A stretch of DNA of 64,000 bases from Calliopsis andreniformis. Taxonomy: Eukaryota; Arthropoda; Insecta; Hymenoptera; Andrenidae. The translations under genes were made by a program, and so were the position numbers. The stretch is from contig NC_135071.1 in assembly GCF_051401765.1 (NCBI RefSeq), forward strand, positions 10,952,961 to 11,016,960, in the 5' to 3' direction. Positions 1 to 13,535 of this stretch are shown here, piece after piece. The notes beneath the pieces were generated by a model. It saw nothing but the letters and a program-made list of their open reading frames with translations. It searched no databases and was not told where the DNA came from. Position 1 is the stretch's first letter. Each line of letters starts with the position of its first letter.

Positions 1-254
1 GTATTTTTAATCTCTAAAAATACAATTTAGTCGTATTAATGATTTACGATTATACACATTGCATATTGATATACAGTAAGTGAAAAAAGTTTCCATACTC
101 CATATTAGAATTTTTTACTGAATTTGTTGTATTAAAATCCATTCTCTCCTTTTTTTGGAGACTCTAATTTTATTCATGTTTTGACAAATCGGAACTAAAT
201 ATTTTTGGATAATCACAGAAAGAAACAGACTGCTCAAATATATTTCATCCCCCA

Positions 255-510
255 GATAGCACACGACGCCTTGCAGACGTCCATTTTACGTACATTGTAT
301 GCCTAAATATCTTGCGACATAATTTGGGCGTCTTAAAGACACGTCACATGGACATCTGACAGCCTTATATGCTTTTGGTCGTCTTGAAGATGTCTATGTT
401 TCGTTCGAGCGTCTTATAGAGCCAACTTAGACGTCTTTCTGACATCTTAAGAATGTCTTTTAAGACGTCCTAAGGACATGCTGATTTGCAACTTCGAACG
501 TCCCAAAACT
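255..510. repeat. ACGTC-rich degenerate repeat tract
   Basis: Variants of GACGTCT/AGACGTC recur irregularly: cagacgtcc at 273, gcgtcttaaagacacgtc near 330, tcgtcttgaagatgtct near 380, gcgtcttata near 408, gacgtctttctgacatctta near 430 and ttaagacgtcctaaggacat near 458. Many are inverted relative to each other, giving AAGACGTCTT-like palindromes. The tract has no stable period and no coding frame. It looks like the decayed body of a repetitive element. Confidence 0.5.
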
Positions 511-3479
511 ATGATTTCAACATTTCAAGGAATTTTCTGGATGTTTTTAAGTCTAACCACTGAAAGCAGATATTTAAAAGCTACCCCATTTATCTATTCA
601 TAAATTAAATACAAACTGTTATTTTCCCGAAACATTCCCCCGAAACCAAACACCACCTCGCCTACCAGCCAGCCTGCTCTCTAACGTGGTAGCTCTAAAA
701 CCCTTGCTCTCGAGGATAGCGCCAGAAACGAATCGCGTTCGAAATTCGCCGACGCTCGAGGCTCTCGGACAGCCTAATGCGTTCCTCATTTTCATTATCG
801 TCCCTCGATACCCGTGCTCGCATTAGCATTCGCGTCCGCATTTGCCGCGCATTTTACCGTGTAAAACGAAAATAGCATTCTCCCTCAGTGGTAACGGCGC
901 GGCAGCCTGGATGGAAATACTGTTAGCACGCTGCCACGATAACCAACCCAGGGGAAAATTGATCCTAGTGTTTAAGATCCGCTCGCCACCCGCCGTGATT
1001 CTCTGCGCCGCTAATTCGCGTTTTGTTCTTCGGCCCGCTCTCCCTCGCGGATGGAACGATTCACAGGGCAATAGCGCCCTGAAAGCAACGAGATCTTGGC
1101 CCCTTCGCCCGCGTGATTCGTGCTCGAAGTAAAATCCAGCTTTATTCGGTTGCGCCGGACCGATCGTAGCCGCGAATAAATTACCACGCGAGATTATTTA
1201 TTACGTTGAGGCTGCGGGGCCTGTTTAAATTATTCACGGATATCTTGGAGGGTTTTAACACGAAGGCATTCGAAATGAATGGTACGATTATGTATTATAT
1301 GCGATTTATTATGGGCAGTGGAATTGATGCTGAGTTGGGGGGGAGGTTGGAGTATCTGAAAGAATTATTTATGAGTTACATGTGACCCACTTTCACGTGG
1401 GAGAATGTTTGTTTAGATAATGATAGTTTAGTAATCGAATATGTGAGAATTTAGTAAATGATGTTAGTAATTGATGGTGTAGGATTGTTCAGTGGGTATA
1501 GAATTTGATATGAGTATTTATTTTATGTATTAAGTTGCTTTTAAGTGATTAGATACTAGATAATTGGGGGACATTAATGTAATTAAAATTTGAACATATT
1601 TATATTTGAATATTATCTGTAATATTTTCGTTGAGTTTATTCTATTCTTCTTGTAATTGTTCATTTAACATCATCTTCTAATTCATTCATTTTTTAAGTA
1701 CTAGGTATATCTTTAAGGATTAGTTTCTCGAATTATATGTGCTTTGACTTACCTATTTAGTTTTTCGTTTATTCAGAAAACAGTATTTTGAGGTCTGTGT
1801 AGGATATATTTTTGAATAATTTCATGCGAGTTATAAAGGAATGTATAGTTATAAAATATATATTACAGTTCCAGCATAATATTAAAGGATAATGGTAGAG
1901 ATATTGAAAAAGTTGTCAGTCTTATCGAACTTAGAACTATTGAACTGCAACTTTGATTGATTACTAAAAAATAGCCAGAGTATTCTTGAAGCAATTAAAT
2001 TCTCATCCCTTGATAATTTATGTCGGTCCTGGAGTTTTGTAAAGTATGGACGATCTATCAAATTACACTGTCTCATTATTTTCTTCTCGTGTCAGCCATC
2101 AAAGTTCCAATCCCTAAATTGAAAATTAATTCGGTTATGGTTACTTAGTATCTATGAAAATGACGATCAGGAACGACACGAGTACTTACAAAAATTAGCA
2201 TTATATCTTCTACATATTATTCTGGCATATTTTACTTTTTACTCTTAATTTCTGTTTTCATTTGAATAATCTATCTTCTCTGAGATATTAATGTTTCATT
2301 AATTAAATAAAGAAGTACACTATGTCACATTTCAAAATGTGAAACGAAATAATATATAATTAAAGAAGATGAGTATATTTTCTTTAAATTGTTCCATTTT
2401 TTTCGTATATTCTTCGCTTATGGAAAGATATTTCTTGACTCTTTCAACTACCAGTCCACAGAAACCTTCGTGTTCGAAAGAACGCTCTTTCTGTTCTCCT
2501 TAGAGTGTTATTCTGTATTATTTGTGAAATTTATATGAAATCTTATTGCAGCTTGTACGAGTCTCTGGTACTTAAATGTTTGCTGTTCGTCTATAACTCA
2601 AGCCTTAAAGAAAAACAGAGCACAAGGGAAGGAAGAAAAGTAGACAAAAATATCAGACTCGAAAAGTAGGGACATTCATGGAAATAGAAGAGAGCGAAAA
2701 TAAGGAAATTAGAAAGTGTATTTACTAAGTTATTATGCTTCATTTATAACAATTCTTGCAAACCCAATATGTGCAATAATACGTGCAAATATTTTTTGTT
2801 ATAAAATCTATTTTATAATTTGAATTTCAATAGTCAGAAATTTGGAGCATGTTCAGTCTATTATCTTATCATATTTTCCTCGTTACATACTAGATTTTGA
2901 AGGGTAATTTCACTTTCTGTTCCTTACTTTTTGCCATTCTACAATCTTGCAAAATTTCTTCAGAATCAGCGAATCTTTCTTGTTAGCGTGGTCACTTTTA
3001 ATCTATTTTCTTCTGCCAAGCACTTCGATTTCATTTTGCTGAACACATTTTCCTGACTTCCCAGAATGCGCCTTTTCCTTTTCAAATTTTTCATCCCTCA
3101 ATTGTCCGTCCGCTGCAATCTCGAATTCAAAGAATATTCAAGAGCAAGTAAGATATGAAAAATGTTAAAGAGGGAGAGTTAGCTCAAAAAGACACCTAAA
3201 AATATAACTCCGTCAGTTTCTTCATTCACGCTGCCTCATCGATATTCCTTTCGCGTAAAAGAATCCACAGACTTCAACTTCTGTCGAAACCCCAGCTCTC
3301 ACATGAAATTACAGTCAACCGATAATGGTATTCCTCAGCAGTGGTTCGTATGTGGCAGATCTCTCGAGACGACCGTTCGAATCCCCCATTGTTCTAAAGC
3401 TAGAAAAATCCTTGACGTCTGGTTGTTTTTCATAAAATCTAGGAAGCTGAGTATCAGCGATTAGAGGACGTCGCAATAC
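511..3479. other. No gene seen
   Basis: A CpG-rich island at about 640-1230 carries overlapping chance frames on both strands (842-1132 and 823-1071). They overlap almost completely and have no recognisable domain, so neither is called. The rest is AT-rich and non-coding. Confidence 0.6.
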
Positions 3480-5225
3480 GCTTGGTTGCTGCGGTTCAGT
3501 CAAGAAGGAAGTTCCCTGAAAAGGGTGACGAAGCTGGCAACAAAAAGCGCGAAGGAAAAACCAGCGGAGAATCGAAGGAGCAGTCGTCAGGAGGGACGTT
3601 CTTTCTCTCTTCCGTTCCGTGGTCTCATTAAACGAATCCCTGAAGAGACTCAGCTAGAATGTCTTACCGCTAAAGCAGTCCTCCGGAGTTCATTGTTGAT
3701 TATTCAGACGAATTTATTGCGACTCGTTGTTGTTGACCCCTCGCGCCCGTTAAACTTGTTGATTCGTGTGGGTGTGCAGCGTGTGTCTCTGGAGAAGACG
3801 CAGCAGACGTTATTTAGACCAGGGACCTATACACTGATAGAATCGAGCCTCCATTGAAATCACGTTTCTCCGACGAGTCGAGCTCTAAAAACTGGCTTCA
3901 CCAGTGTGCAGTGTTGGTGATAGGATTCTATTCACGAAGGACCTGAGACGATTGCTGGAATTCCATGAATACAAGGGCACTCGGATGGAATGTGCTCCTG
4001 AAGGTTTATTCCATTTGCAAGAAAACGGAATTGAAGGAGACCCTGCTTATTGCACCTGAGACTTGTATAGACATTGTCTACAAAGCTAAAGAACTCTTCC
4101 TGGATCAATGAAGGAGGAAGCTAAATGAGTTATTAAACTTCTATGTTAAACCCTCTGTATCGGCACAAAAGAAAACAGTGGGGATCAAAGTTTCACGTCT
4201 TGGAGGCGCTCTCAGAAATCAGTATTAAAAACCTGCACCTAACACCGAGATGCTTCTATAATTCTGGAAGTCATCGCAGGAGGTTGAACACGCGCCAACA
4301 GATTCTTCGAGAGACTGGTTCTCAAACAACAGTCGACTCTGGATTCGTTAATCAGCGCTGTATAGCGGGTATCTCGCGGAGACCGAATTAGACGAACTCA
4401 TGAGGAAAGGTACTTAGGAAGGACGACATTAAGGAATTCCTGGAAGATCGAGGTCCTCACGGGAGGGTACCTTTTGAGTAATAAACTCAGAGCTGCGCGA
4501 GCTTCCAGTTTCATGTAGGAACGACTCTTCCACTGTGCTTGAGAGAAACTTCAGGTTCGTCGTGAATTCCGCGAAAGCGAAACCAGACCCCAAAGACGTG
4601 TTCGAGATCTCGCGGAAGAGTAGAGGTCGAATCGAACGCATTCCCGATGATAATCAGAAGCGTTCCCATCCTCGGATCCTCGAGGTGAATCCAACAGGCT
4701 GCACCTTCGAATTACGACAGAGCTTCTCGAGCTGGAAAGGTCACAGCGGAACTGAAGGTTCTCCAGTGTGGAGGACAGAGAGGTGGCCTCGAGGGGTGCC
4801 ACGATCTGGGGAGGATCGATCGGTTGGAGGATCGGGAACGAGCTACCCATTGCCAGATGCGTTTAAGAAGGGCGCATGAGGACTCGGCTGACACGTCGTC
4901 GATATTCGAGTACGAGGACGTGATAAAGTTATAATAACACCGGGAGCCTTAGTTAAAAGTCCTTTCCAGCGGTCTCATATGCAGAGAAAAATATAGTAAT
5001 TAATCCCCACTCCCGACTGGTTTCCAAATTGCAGAGATAAAAATATATATATATATATATATATTCATATACCTAGACATATGTATACATAAATGATATA
5101 TTGATGTTAATGGCAGTTATTGGTTGATTGATAGTTTTCTCGGTTACCTGTGGAGACTGTTAAGTGTTTCGCGAGGTGAGGATTTATTATAAGGGGAAGG
5201 GGGACGCTTTCAAACACGTCGAAAA
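3480..5225 (+). promoter_or_regulatory. Candidate promoter and 5' leader region upstream of the 5226 exon
   Basis: This stretch is visibly richer in GC than the flanking DNA up to about 4930. It then becomes AT-rich and contains an (AT)n run near 5043-5064. A TCAGT initiator-like sequence sits at about 3496-3500 (ggttcagtcaag). There is no clear TATA box in front of it. Several short open frames occur (for example 3486-3857 and 4535-4879). They overlap on both strands, start at non-ATG codons or lack any recognisable domain, and I do not call them genes. The exact start of transcription, and whether the leader is spliced, cannot be seen from the sequence. Confidence 0.25.
5043..5064. repeat. 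(AT)n microsatellite
   Basis: About eleven AT dinucleotides in a row, about 160 bases upstream of the start codon at 5226. Confidence 0.9.
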
Positions 5226-5417
5226 ATGGCGATGGTAATATCGCCTCGTAGCAAGATCGTGACTCTATCGTTGTTAATCGGTATCGTTACACTAGTGGCG
5301 TTGATTATAACGGGAGTGGTCGGGATATGGCACAAGAGCGAGAAGCCAACGAAACCCGCGGCGAAGGTGGTCAGCAGCAAGTTGCAGCAGATCACTGGAT
5401 ACACCGCCACGAAACAC
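5226..5417 (+). CDS. First coding exon of a single-pass membrane protein (partial, unidentified)
   Basis: The 64 codons open at an ATG in the context aaaaATGGCG. An alternative ATG lies two codons downstream. The exon ends at the consensus donor CAC|GTGAGT (GT at 5418) in phase 0. Reading past the donor reaches a stop within 15 codons, as expected for an intron. The peptide starts with a short N-terminus carrying Arg8 and Lys10. An uninterrupted hydrophobic stretch follows at about residues 11-35, rich in Ile, Leu and Val. A Lys-rich polar stem follows at about 36-64. With basic residues before the hydrophobic segment, a type II signal anchor is the natural reading, with the rest of the protein outside the cell or in the lumen. 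An uncleaved signal peptide is possible. I do not recognise the family. I found no downstream exon on the + strand, so the first intron may be very long. The coding call is fairly good; the topology is inferred. Confidence 0.6.
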
Positions 5418-6198
5418 GTGAGTAGACCCTTTTCTTGCGAGGCATCGATACTGATTTTGCGGTAGGTCTTCAATTGTAATATTTTTTGCGATATTAATAG
5501 GCATACCGTGCGCTGTTGTGGTATATGACGTTTCGTGGAAAAATGTGTTTTCTAGTATGGAATTGTTTTTTAATTACATATAGCGTATGACGATGATATT
5601 TTTTGCAATGAAAAGTTTTTAAAAGTTGAACTTGAATTGCAAAATTGATTTCGTGGTGAGCGATATTTTTTAAGGGGAACAAAGGTTTAAAGTCTGAAAA
5701 ACGTATTTTTTAGGATTTTTTTGAGATAGTCATTTCGATGAAACTTTATTGATTGGAGGTTTAATTGATAGAGTTCAATATAGAATACTCGTTAATTTAT
5801 CTGAGAGAAAATTGAAAAATTTGTTTAATCTATAGTGGTATAGTTTCACATAAAAATAGTGTTAAAACAAAGTTTTGATGTAAGGAAAGTATTAAATATT
5901 ATTTTTCATTAAACTGACAAAAGCATTATATAATCAGTTTAAAAAACATTATTTTATGAATTACGCTTGCGAAGTTTATTTATGCTGTTTGTAAACAAAA
6001 TATAAATATTAAAACTTACCATTTCGTTAATTTTGAGTCCATAATATTTAGTATCTTTTCTTGTGGATAAGAAATGTTTTTCAAAAGTAGAAGAAAAATT
6101 GCATTTTTCCATCCATTCAACTGTTGTTCGCTTGTATTTACGTCTAGCGAACCACTGGCCACGATTGAACGCGAGCGAAACAAGCGTGATTGCGAGCG

Positions 6199-6230
6199 CG
6201 AATGAACGCGAATGAATGCGAATAAATGCC
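6199..6230 (+). repeat. Three 10-bp tandem units (GCGAATGAAY)
   Basis: gcgaatgaac, gcgaatgaat and gcgaataaat follow one another directly, in a small GC-rich patch within AT-rich DNA. Confidence 0.7.
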
Positions 6231-6434
6231 AGATAAATGTTTTCTTCCATTTAATTGGGTTTAACTTCCATGAGGAAGTTATTCTGCAGTATATTTTTTA
6301 CGTTACATTTTACCTGTTACATGACCACGCCAATTATTTTCTTTCTTAGTGAATCGATTTAAATTCTTTGTCATAGATGATACGACTTTGAAGGATCTTT
6401 AAGGTAACGATATATGACTTTTCCATCTGTTTTT

Positions 6435-6484
6435 AACACTATGATGACTGTTGTCGCAATGAAATTGACTGTCGTCATAGTGTT
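6435..6484. repeat. 50-base inverted repeat (hairpin)
   Basis: AACACTATGATGAC (6435-6448) pairs with GTCGTCATAGTGTT (6471-6484) with one mismatch over 14 bases. A GACTGTyGTC motif recurs in direct orientation around the loop. It could be a tiny MITE or a DNA hairpin. No evidence ties it to a known microRNA. Confidence 0.55.
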
Positions 6485-8195
6485 ACATGGGTTTACAAGA
6501 TATCTAATAAACAAAAAAAATTGTAAGATTATCCATAAGAGAAGTTTAAAATGATCTTGAAAACTTAGAAAAAAAGACAGAAGATTTAAATGTCTTCATT
6601 TTGAAGGCTCTTTAAAAACATACCATCTATGACAAAAAATGATCTGTTCGGTTCATTAATAATAGAAATAACTGAGAGGGTCATGAGCAATTGAGGTAGA
6701 AAGTACTAAAATGGATATTCATATTTTTCCACTATTCTAAAGAAGAACATCCATGCCAGAAGAACATCTGCAACTGCTATGAAACATTTTCTAGACACAT
6801 TGGAAGCAAACAGCTTGTCATATTCTGCCTGCTTTATTTCTTGTCTCAATTACCGAAACGACAGAAACGAATTAGTCTTTAAACGAAACGATCACATTTC
6901 GAGACCGCTTCGGTTGGAAAGCGCGCGATATACGTCGCAGTCTTTAAGTTAATACATCGTGGAAAAGCTTAATAAATTCAAACGGCGCGGGTACTACGCG
7001 AACATGCATAATTTTTAGATAATCCGGTACAATTAAATATTCAACGTACGTCTTCTTCGCAAAAAATTTCCCCGGTAACGTGGTGAATTTCCTGGTAACC
7101 GATGCGCCAGCCAGTAATATCCGTGCTCTCGGTCCGTTTGCTCGTTTTACGAGCTTCAATTCTCGTCATAATTGAGTCGACCGTTCTGGCGCGTTGTCTC
7201 GGTCCTTTCTACCCGAAAATTCCGGAAGTTTATGTCGTAACAGAACTGCAGAGAGTCGGGCTCTCTGCACGGCTTGATCCTCCCTCCCCTGAACATACAG
7301 CTCCCGCCGATGTCCTAATGCACCCGACACATCGCGTGCAGTCCGACCATGCACAAATTTAGTTAAAGTTGCACCTGGACGTACCGTCAAAGTAGCGGCT
7401 AATGCGTTCCTCTCTAATTTCATTCCCATCGACGAAGTCATTAGAGGTTCCTTGAGGATCAGCCACTCTGACTGAAGATTGCGCAAACGTGATATAATAG
7501 GTGTAGACTTTGTATTTGATTTGAGAAGAAATTCTGGAGTTTGATTTTGTACCTTTTTCTTGTGCTCTAATATGCAGAATATGTTTGTACAGTTTGGGTT
7601 ACTGAACTTGAATTTGCAAATTATTATTATCTGTAATCTACATGACATGTTACAAGGAGAGAACGTAGAATATTCCATTCAGTTTTTGAAACAAGATAAA
7701 TTAATATCTAATATAATTTTGATTAGTTTAGTCGCTGATAACCAAGAGGTTGATGAAACTTAAAACACAAATAAAAAATGGATTATTGTCGCTTGTTTAT
7801 TAAGTTGAATTTTATGAATTTTCGTGTAGCGTATCTTAGGAAACTACTGAATTTGTGGTTAGATCCTGAAGAGCAAATTGTACATGATCCTTTGCCTTAA
7901 AACTCAGACTAAAATAAAATTTTTTGCGACTATGAAGTGAAGCAGTAAAATCGTCCGGGTCCACCCTGGTAATTCCTTTAGGGATAAGAGCTAATATATC
8001 TTTATTTAATTGCTCGATAAAGCTGGTTGCTAGGAGTAATTTTTTTGCAGCATCCTCAATAAACATTTAGTTACAAAGTGTAAACTGCCTTGTGCCTCCC
8101 TGCCATTCCAGCTTTTTGTTAGATTTATTAAGCATCATGTAACTTTTTCTAAAATGTTTACATCCACTTTGTGTCCAATTTACTTATTCAAGCAC

Positions 8196-8296
8196 TCAGT
8201 CGAAATTTGACGAATATCTTTGCATTTGTTTGAACAAAATATGTCATGAAATTTGGCAATTTTCCATACGGATAGAAGTCGATAGTGGGCCCTCCT
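8196..8296 (+). repeat. Dispersed repeat fragment, copy 1
   Basis: Shares aaatttga, a cgaa.t.tct block, gtcata/gtcatg and the landmark attttccatacggatagaag with 42250-42352, in the same order and orientation. No coding capacity. Confidence 0.45.
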
Positions 8297-11200
8297 AAGG
8301 GTTTATTTTTCGACTATTCGCGACGTCTAACACATAGCGCCAATAAATTCAACCTAATCCATTCACTCTCAATCGAAAAAAATATCTCCAGGTGCAGACT
8401 ATAAAAAATACACTGAAGGTGGTAACGTTATCAGTGACACCTGCATTAATATTCATACGGGTGTTCTTTATGGTATTACATGATCGTCGAATGAATAAGG
8501 GGAGAACGTGCGAGTTCACGAACGATCGCTCATAAATTGTCCATCAATCATCAGACGACGCACGGTAAGCGACGCGTAGAGCTAGTAAAATTCCAATCTG
8601 AAAGCAGGCATTGGATCCCACGTAATTCGAAAAATTAATTGAGTACCAATCGATCGGGTAAACTTCCAACTTCGTTTCCACATCGTTCCAGATGATAGTC
8701 GCGGCGCATACAAATGGGCCTGCAATTCAAATTTATAAAACGCCGCGTGAACTTGTATTATTTATCGGCCCGTTCTCAACGAAATTTCTGCTACGGTAGC
8801 CAGTCGAGAATTCCACGTTATTCGAGTCGGGGGAAATTATGAAACGAGGAAGGATTGTACCGTTTGCCGAACAGGGAAGTTTTTGTAGGCGCAAGCATTA
8901 AGCCACGTATCCACTTATTGCGCAAAATCCTCATGGAAATTTGTGACCTGTAGCTTCAAAAGATGCAAGATCTGACAAATATTAATAATAATACAACTAA
9001 CATAGTTTTACTTATAAAGAGGGTTTGAAAAGAGATGTCAACAATTTTCAAAAGTGATTCTATTAGGCAAAGTAAGAGGAAAATCAAGAATGACAAGTTT
9101 TATTTCCGAGTTATTAGCTGTTATAGATATATCTAAAATGCTCCTGAAATGTGTCTTATTTGGAGACTTATTGTACTTTCAACTGATTAAATCAGTGAGT
9201 TGGATAGTACAAGTCTAGAATTAGTAATTTTTCAATAATCTCAAAACTGAAACCAGAGTGCATTAAATCACACAGAAAACAAGTGGACTTAATATACTTT
9301 GTCCCTGGAATCCAGATACAAATTCGATATTATTTGAAAAAGACTAATTTTAGACTTGTATCGTTTTTCAGCTCACCGATTCAAGTATGTGTTGGAATAG
9401 TTTATTGATCTTTTGAAAGATAATGGGGAGATATACAAAAAAGGTTAGAGTACCTATAGATATGTTAACCATAAGGCATTATTGCAAAGCGAGGATGAAT
9501 TGAGCATTATATTATAGTACATTTTGTGTTTCATTTGGGTCCCTATTATGCCTTGAAATATTTCAACAGGTCTCATATATTTATTATACTCTCCAAAATC
9601 GTACATCACCAAAAATGATTCACTTTGACGAACTGCGCCAAATCGTTCTCACGACCTTTTCAACCTGTGGATACACGGCTTGACGCACAGCGAGAGGGTG
9701 CCATTTCACCAGTCCGTCTTCCTTGTTCTCGCGCGTAATACACCATTTCTCTCGTCCTCTCATGCATATTAATAATATTTGATGTAAACTACACAGGGAC
9801 GCGGGAAGTTCGTAATCGCGTCACGGTAGTGGAGGTAATACCTTGTCGCAAAACAGCATTATTTTTCGATCAGCGGCGAAGCGTTCCGCGATCTGATCCT
9901 TTGAGTGCAGCGGAGAGCTTTGAGGATTTGTACGGTTGGGGAACGTGATGCATTCAATCGATTTAAACTCATGGAAACGTGGAACTTTTGAAGATAATTT
10001 TTAGCGGTGGATGTAGGAGTTTTCTGCTGAAATGAGTCCAGGTGAATTTAGTTTGATAATTGTGTTGAGTTCGAATACTGCGAGGAAGTGTGGATGTAGC
10101 CTGTTTCTTACGTGGAAAAGAAACAAGGAAATGGGTTTGAAGTATTATAGAACTATCGAAATCCCTCGGGAAACAATACTTACGATTCGTTTTCTACTTG
10201 CTCCAGAAACGTATGAGTAAGCGGGCACTGAAGATGTAATTCTTTCTTCGGTAAAATTGGTGTGAAAAGATGGAAGAACAAATTTAACTGAAATAAAATA
10301 AAGATAATTATTCTAAAAAGATAGTTATTTTTACTATATTCTTTTAGTAAATAAATTTGCGAATGCAGATAAGAAATTGTATCATATTTTCATGCTGGAT
10401 TGTAGCTCAATATAATTATTAAATGAGCTACATTCACTTGCGATTATTAAATAATTTCTCTTTGATTCTTTCTTCAATTATTTAATAAATAATTATATAT
10501 TTACATTCCGTACTAGTATGTGGTGGCTTCTTTATTTCTAGTTTTGGTTTACTTTTTACCTTCGATTCGTCGTAGCAAATGAATGTATCGTATAATTTTT
10601 CATTAGTCATTTTGAAATTCAAAGTTAAAGGATATATGTAATATTGATCATATGATATCTAAATTTATAATAGTTCATAATATTCCAGTCGTCTATTTCT
10701 CTGTATTCGAAATCTACAGTGGATGTTTTTATAAAAAGCAGCGCATGAAATAACGTATTTTTTTAATCTATATAAAGCCGAGTTAATATTTGCAAACACA
10801 TATTTCATGTTGCTCTGAATGCATTCGACAAGTACGAAAAATAATTTTAAATTTATTCCTGATATGTCACTCAAAGTTTGCCTGTTATTCTCACATCCGT
10901 ATGTAACTCACTAATTGTAATAAATCACCTTCAGTTCTGATCAGTTAACTGCAAATAATTAAAATATTAGGTATGATTGTGATAAAAATTTTGGCTCAAG
11001 CTTCCTTCCTTCCTCAAGCTTTTCTCCTTCCATTTCAACGTATGAAACAGAAGGAAATTGCGCGGATACTGAAAATAATAAATTTAGTTTCAATTTAAAT
11101 GGTAACTCCTATTTTGTCAGAGTTATGATGAACTTTTTTCTTGGTTAAATGATTATTTGTGGCGAACTGCATTAAAGTTTGTTGGTCTTATTAGGAAGTA

Positions 11201-12591
11201 CACTGAAATTATTTCTGAATGTGTTTTTATAATTAAAAGCGATGGTTTCTTGATACTTGTTGCTGCTTTCGTTCCTGGTTTAAAATTACTGAACAATTTC
11301 ATTCCGCTGGTTTGATTAAATAATTCTAATGAATCCTGAAAATAGTTCACAGTGAAAAATTTTTAGGTCTTTTTACGCAGTTAATTTTCTTGCTGAAAAT
11401 TAATATCTGGTATACGCGCAGAGAATATAAACTAAGTTTTTATAATTTGTAGATACAGAATATAATATGTATTCACAGTGTTTGCAATACGCAAAGTGTT
11501 GTAAAAAGCTAGAATGAATAAAAACGCGTTACTCCTCGATTTTAACGAAATTTTCAAAACAAATTTTGCTGCAATTACAATTTACCTATTACAAGCTATG
11601 AAAATTTGAGTGTTGTTAATTTTTATCTATTTGAGACTCAGCAGAAATGGGATGTAGACGATAATTAGCAATGAAGAAACCGAGGCTGTTGTTTAAATTA
11701 ATTTGTCGCTGCGAACATTGTGTCGAGGAAATAACGAGGCACAAATAACACAGCAATTTGAAAGTAAGCTTTAGTCTAGGGAAGCGTGCAAACTGATGTC
11801 GCTGGAAGCAATTATGGGGAGGGAAATTAAATAAGGTGAAGTTCGTTGTTTCGTTCGTTTGTTACCTTATAACGAGTTGATGAGTTGCGCGCTTCGTCTT
11901 TTGTAAGTCGATGCTCAAGTATCCGATTACAGGGAAGCATCCTATGAAATTATTTGAAAGAAAAATCGGATAGCTGTCGGTAAAGAAACAATTTTCCATA
12001 ACTTGAACTCGTAAAATAAAGAAGTTATCATCGTTCAAAATTTTTAGACGAGGTTTTCATGAATAATATCGATAAATTTTTTATGATGAAAGATGAATAA
12101 ATCTTTTACAATTCTAAAACGAGGAAGAAAAAATCTGTTATAATATCAACTCGAAGAAGTTAAACTTTTTCGTTTGCACAAATTGAATTCAGTTTTCTAA
12201 TTATATTCAAGTTCGTTAGTAATTACAATTGTTTTCAAAAGAATGATTAAGCGTTTCCTGGAATCTGGCATCGGTCTGTGAGCATTCAAAATTTCGTTTT
12301 AATTAAACCAGTTGGTTGAATCGTAGATTACACGACTTACAAATACAAGTTTGGAATTCGTTCAAAATGACTGAAGGAAAGTTCACAGTTCTTCTTCACT
12401 GTTATATGGCGAAAGTTCAAAGCTTTCAGTTTGACTGTGAGCTCAACTCTGTTGTCACTCATTCAAGTTATATTTTTTTCATTTTCAAATTTGCATGATC
12501 AATCACAATAATTCATTCATAATTTGTAATTCATAATTTGTAAATTAACACCTTGTTTTGAATAGTTATTTAATATTGAATTACTTGCACA

Positions 12592-12640
12592 ATTAATAAT
12601 AAAAATTATAATAATAAAAGTAATAATAAAAATTCAAATT
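12592..12640. repeat. (AAT)n-like low-complexity tract
   Basis: Interrupted aat and aaaatt units, for example taataataaaaattataata. Simple AT-rich sequence. Confidence 0.7.
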
Positions 12641-13535
12641 TCAAATTTTTTTATAAATATAAACAGACTAATACAATAGATATACAACCATTATAGATAT
12701 GTATATCTGGGGTTCTAAAGCAAAATAACGTAATTGTGAGTCACATGTTTCTGTTTTCCAAATATCTATTGTCATTGAAAGTATTCAGCTTCGATACTCT
12801 CTTATAGACCTGTGACTTTATCAACCTTTATTTCTAACTACAAAAGTTCTTGCAATACCCTTTCTTGCTTCTCAGAATATAAATTCCATATTCTAAATTT
12901 CAATTAAGTCCTTAATTTGAATTTTTTGTGAAGTTAACATAGACCTTCTTGCCTTACAGCCCCAAATATAGCATTCTGAACATCGAAATAAATGGAAAGA
13001 AAGTGTAATATAAAATGCCAAGTGGAACAAGGAGGAACAAAGAATAGAGTTTCATACAATCATATTTCGCGCGTTGCTGTCGATCGCGACATCTTCGGTC
13101 TCTCACGTAACCGATCAGCAGAGCTCGGTAGTAGCGCGATACGACGTCGCCATATTTGTTGCGAATGTTCGAAGTGAGAGCATGTCGTTCGACAGAACAA
13201 TTTTGAAAAAGTAATTTTATAGACAATTTTGTAGTCCCTTTAACATGCTGGAGTGTTTGTGAACATCGTTTTTAGTGTAGTGTAGGTTATTTGTTGACTA
13301 CAGAGCGTCAATCAGCGAAATTTGCGAGGCATATATCATCAAGCGGTCGAAGTCCATAATAGAGAGATGCAGTTTGTTGAAACGACAGCAAACTTTTTCA
13401 GGTAATGACTATTTAATTCCATATGATTGTTAACCAGTGCAAAATTGTTCTACAAGGTTTTATTTTAACTTCAATTGGAATAGAATTATAGTCCATTCCA
13501 ATGACTGAAGTAATTTTGTATGAAACATATACATA

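Larger units (their letters stand above)
5418..13533. other. No further exon seen; probable intron or intergenic DNA
   Basis: AT-rich sequence with small GC-rich patches at about 6900-7400, 8500-8900 and 9650-9960. It may be the start of the first intron of the 5226 gene. Apart from the small repeats listed, nothing could be identified. Confidence 0.5.

Noticed and set aside
3321..3394. tRNA-like segment: pairing ends (gataatg / cattgtt) and a TTCGAAT loop
   Set aside because: The five bases on either side of the TTCGAAT loop do not pair, and shifting the ends to repair this breaks the acceptor stem. There is no A box or anticodon arm of the right form.
7166..7678. 170-codon open frame (-)
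   Set aside because: Its first half is AT-rich and its second half lies across a GC-rich patch where another frame on the opposite strand is open too. No domain, no splice context, no neighbouring exon.
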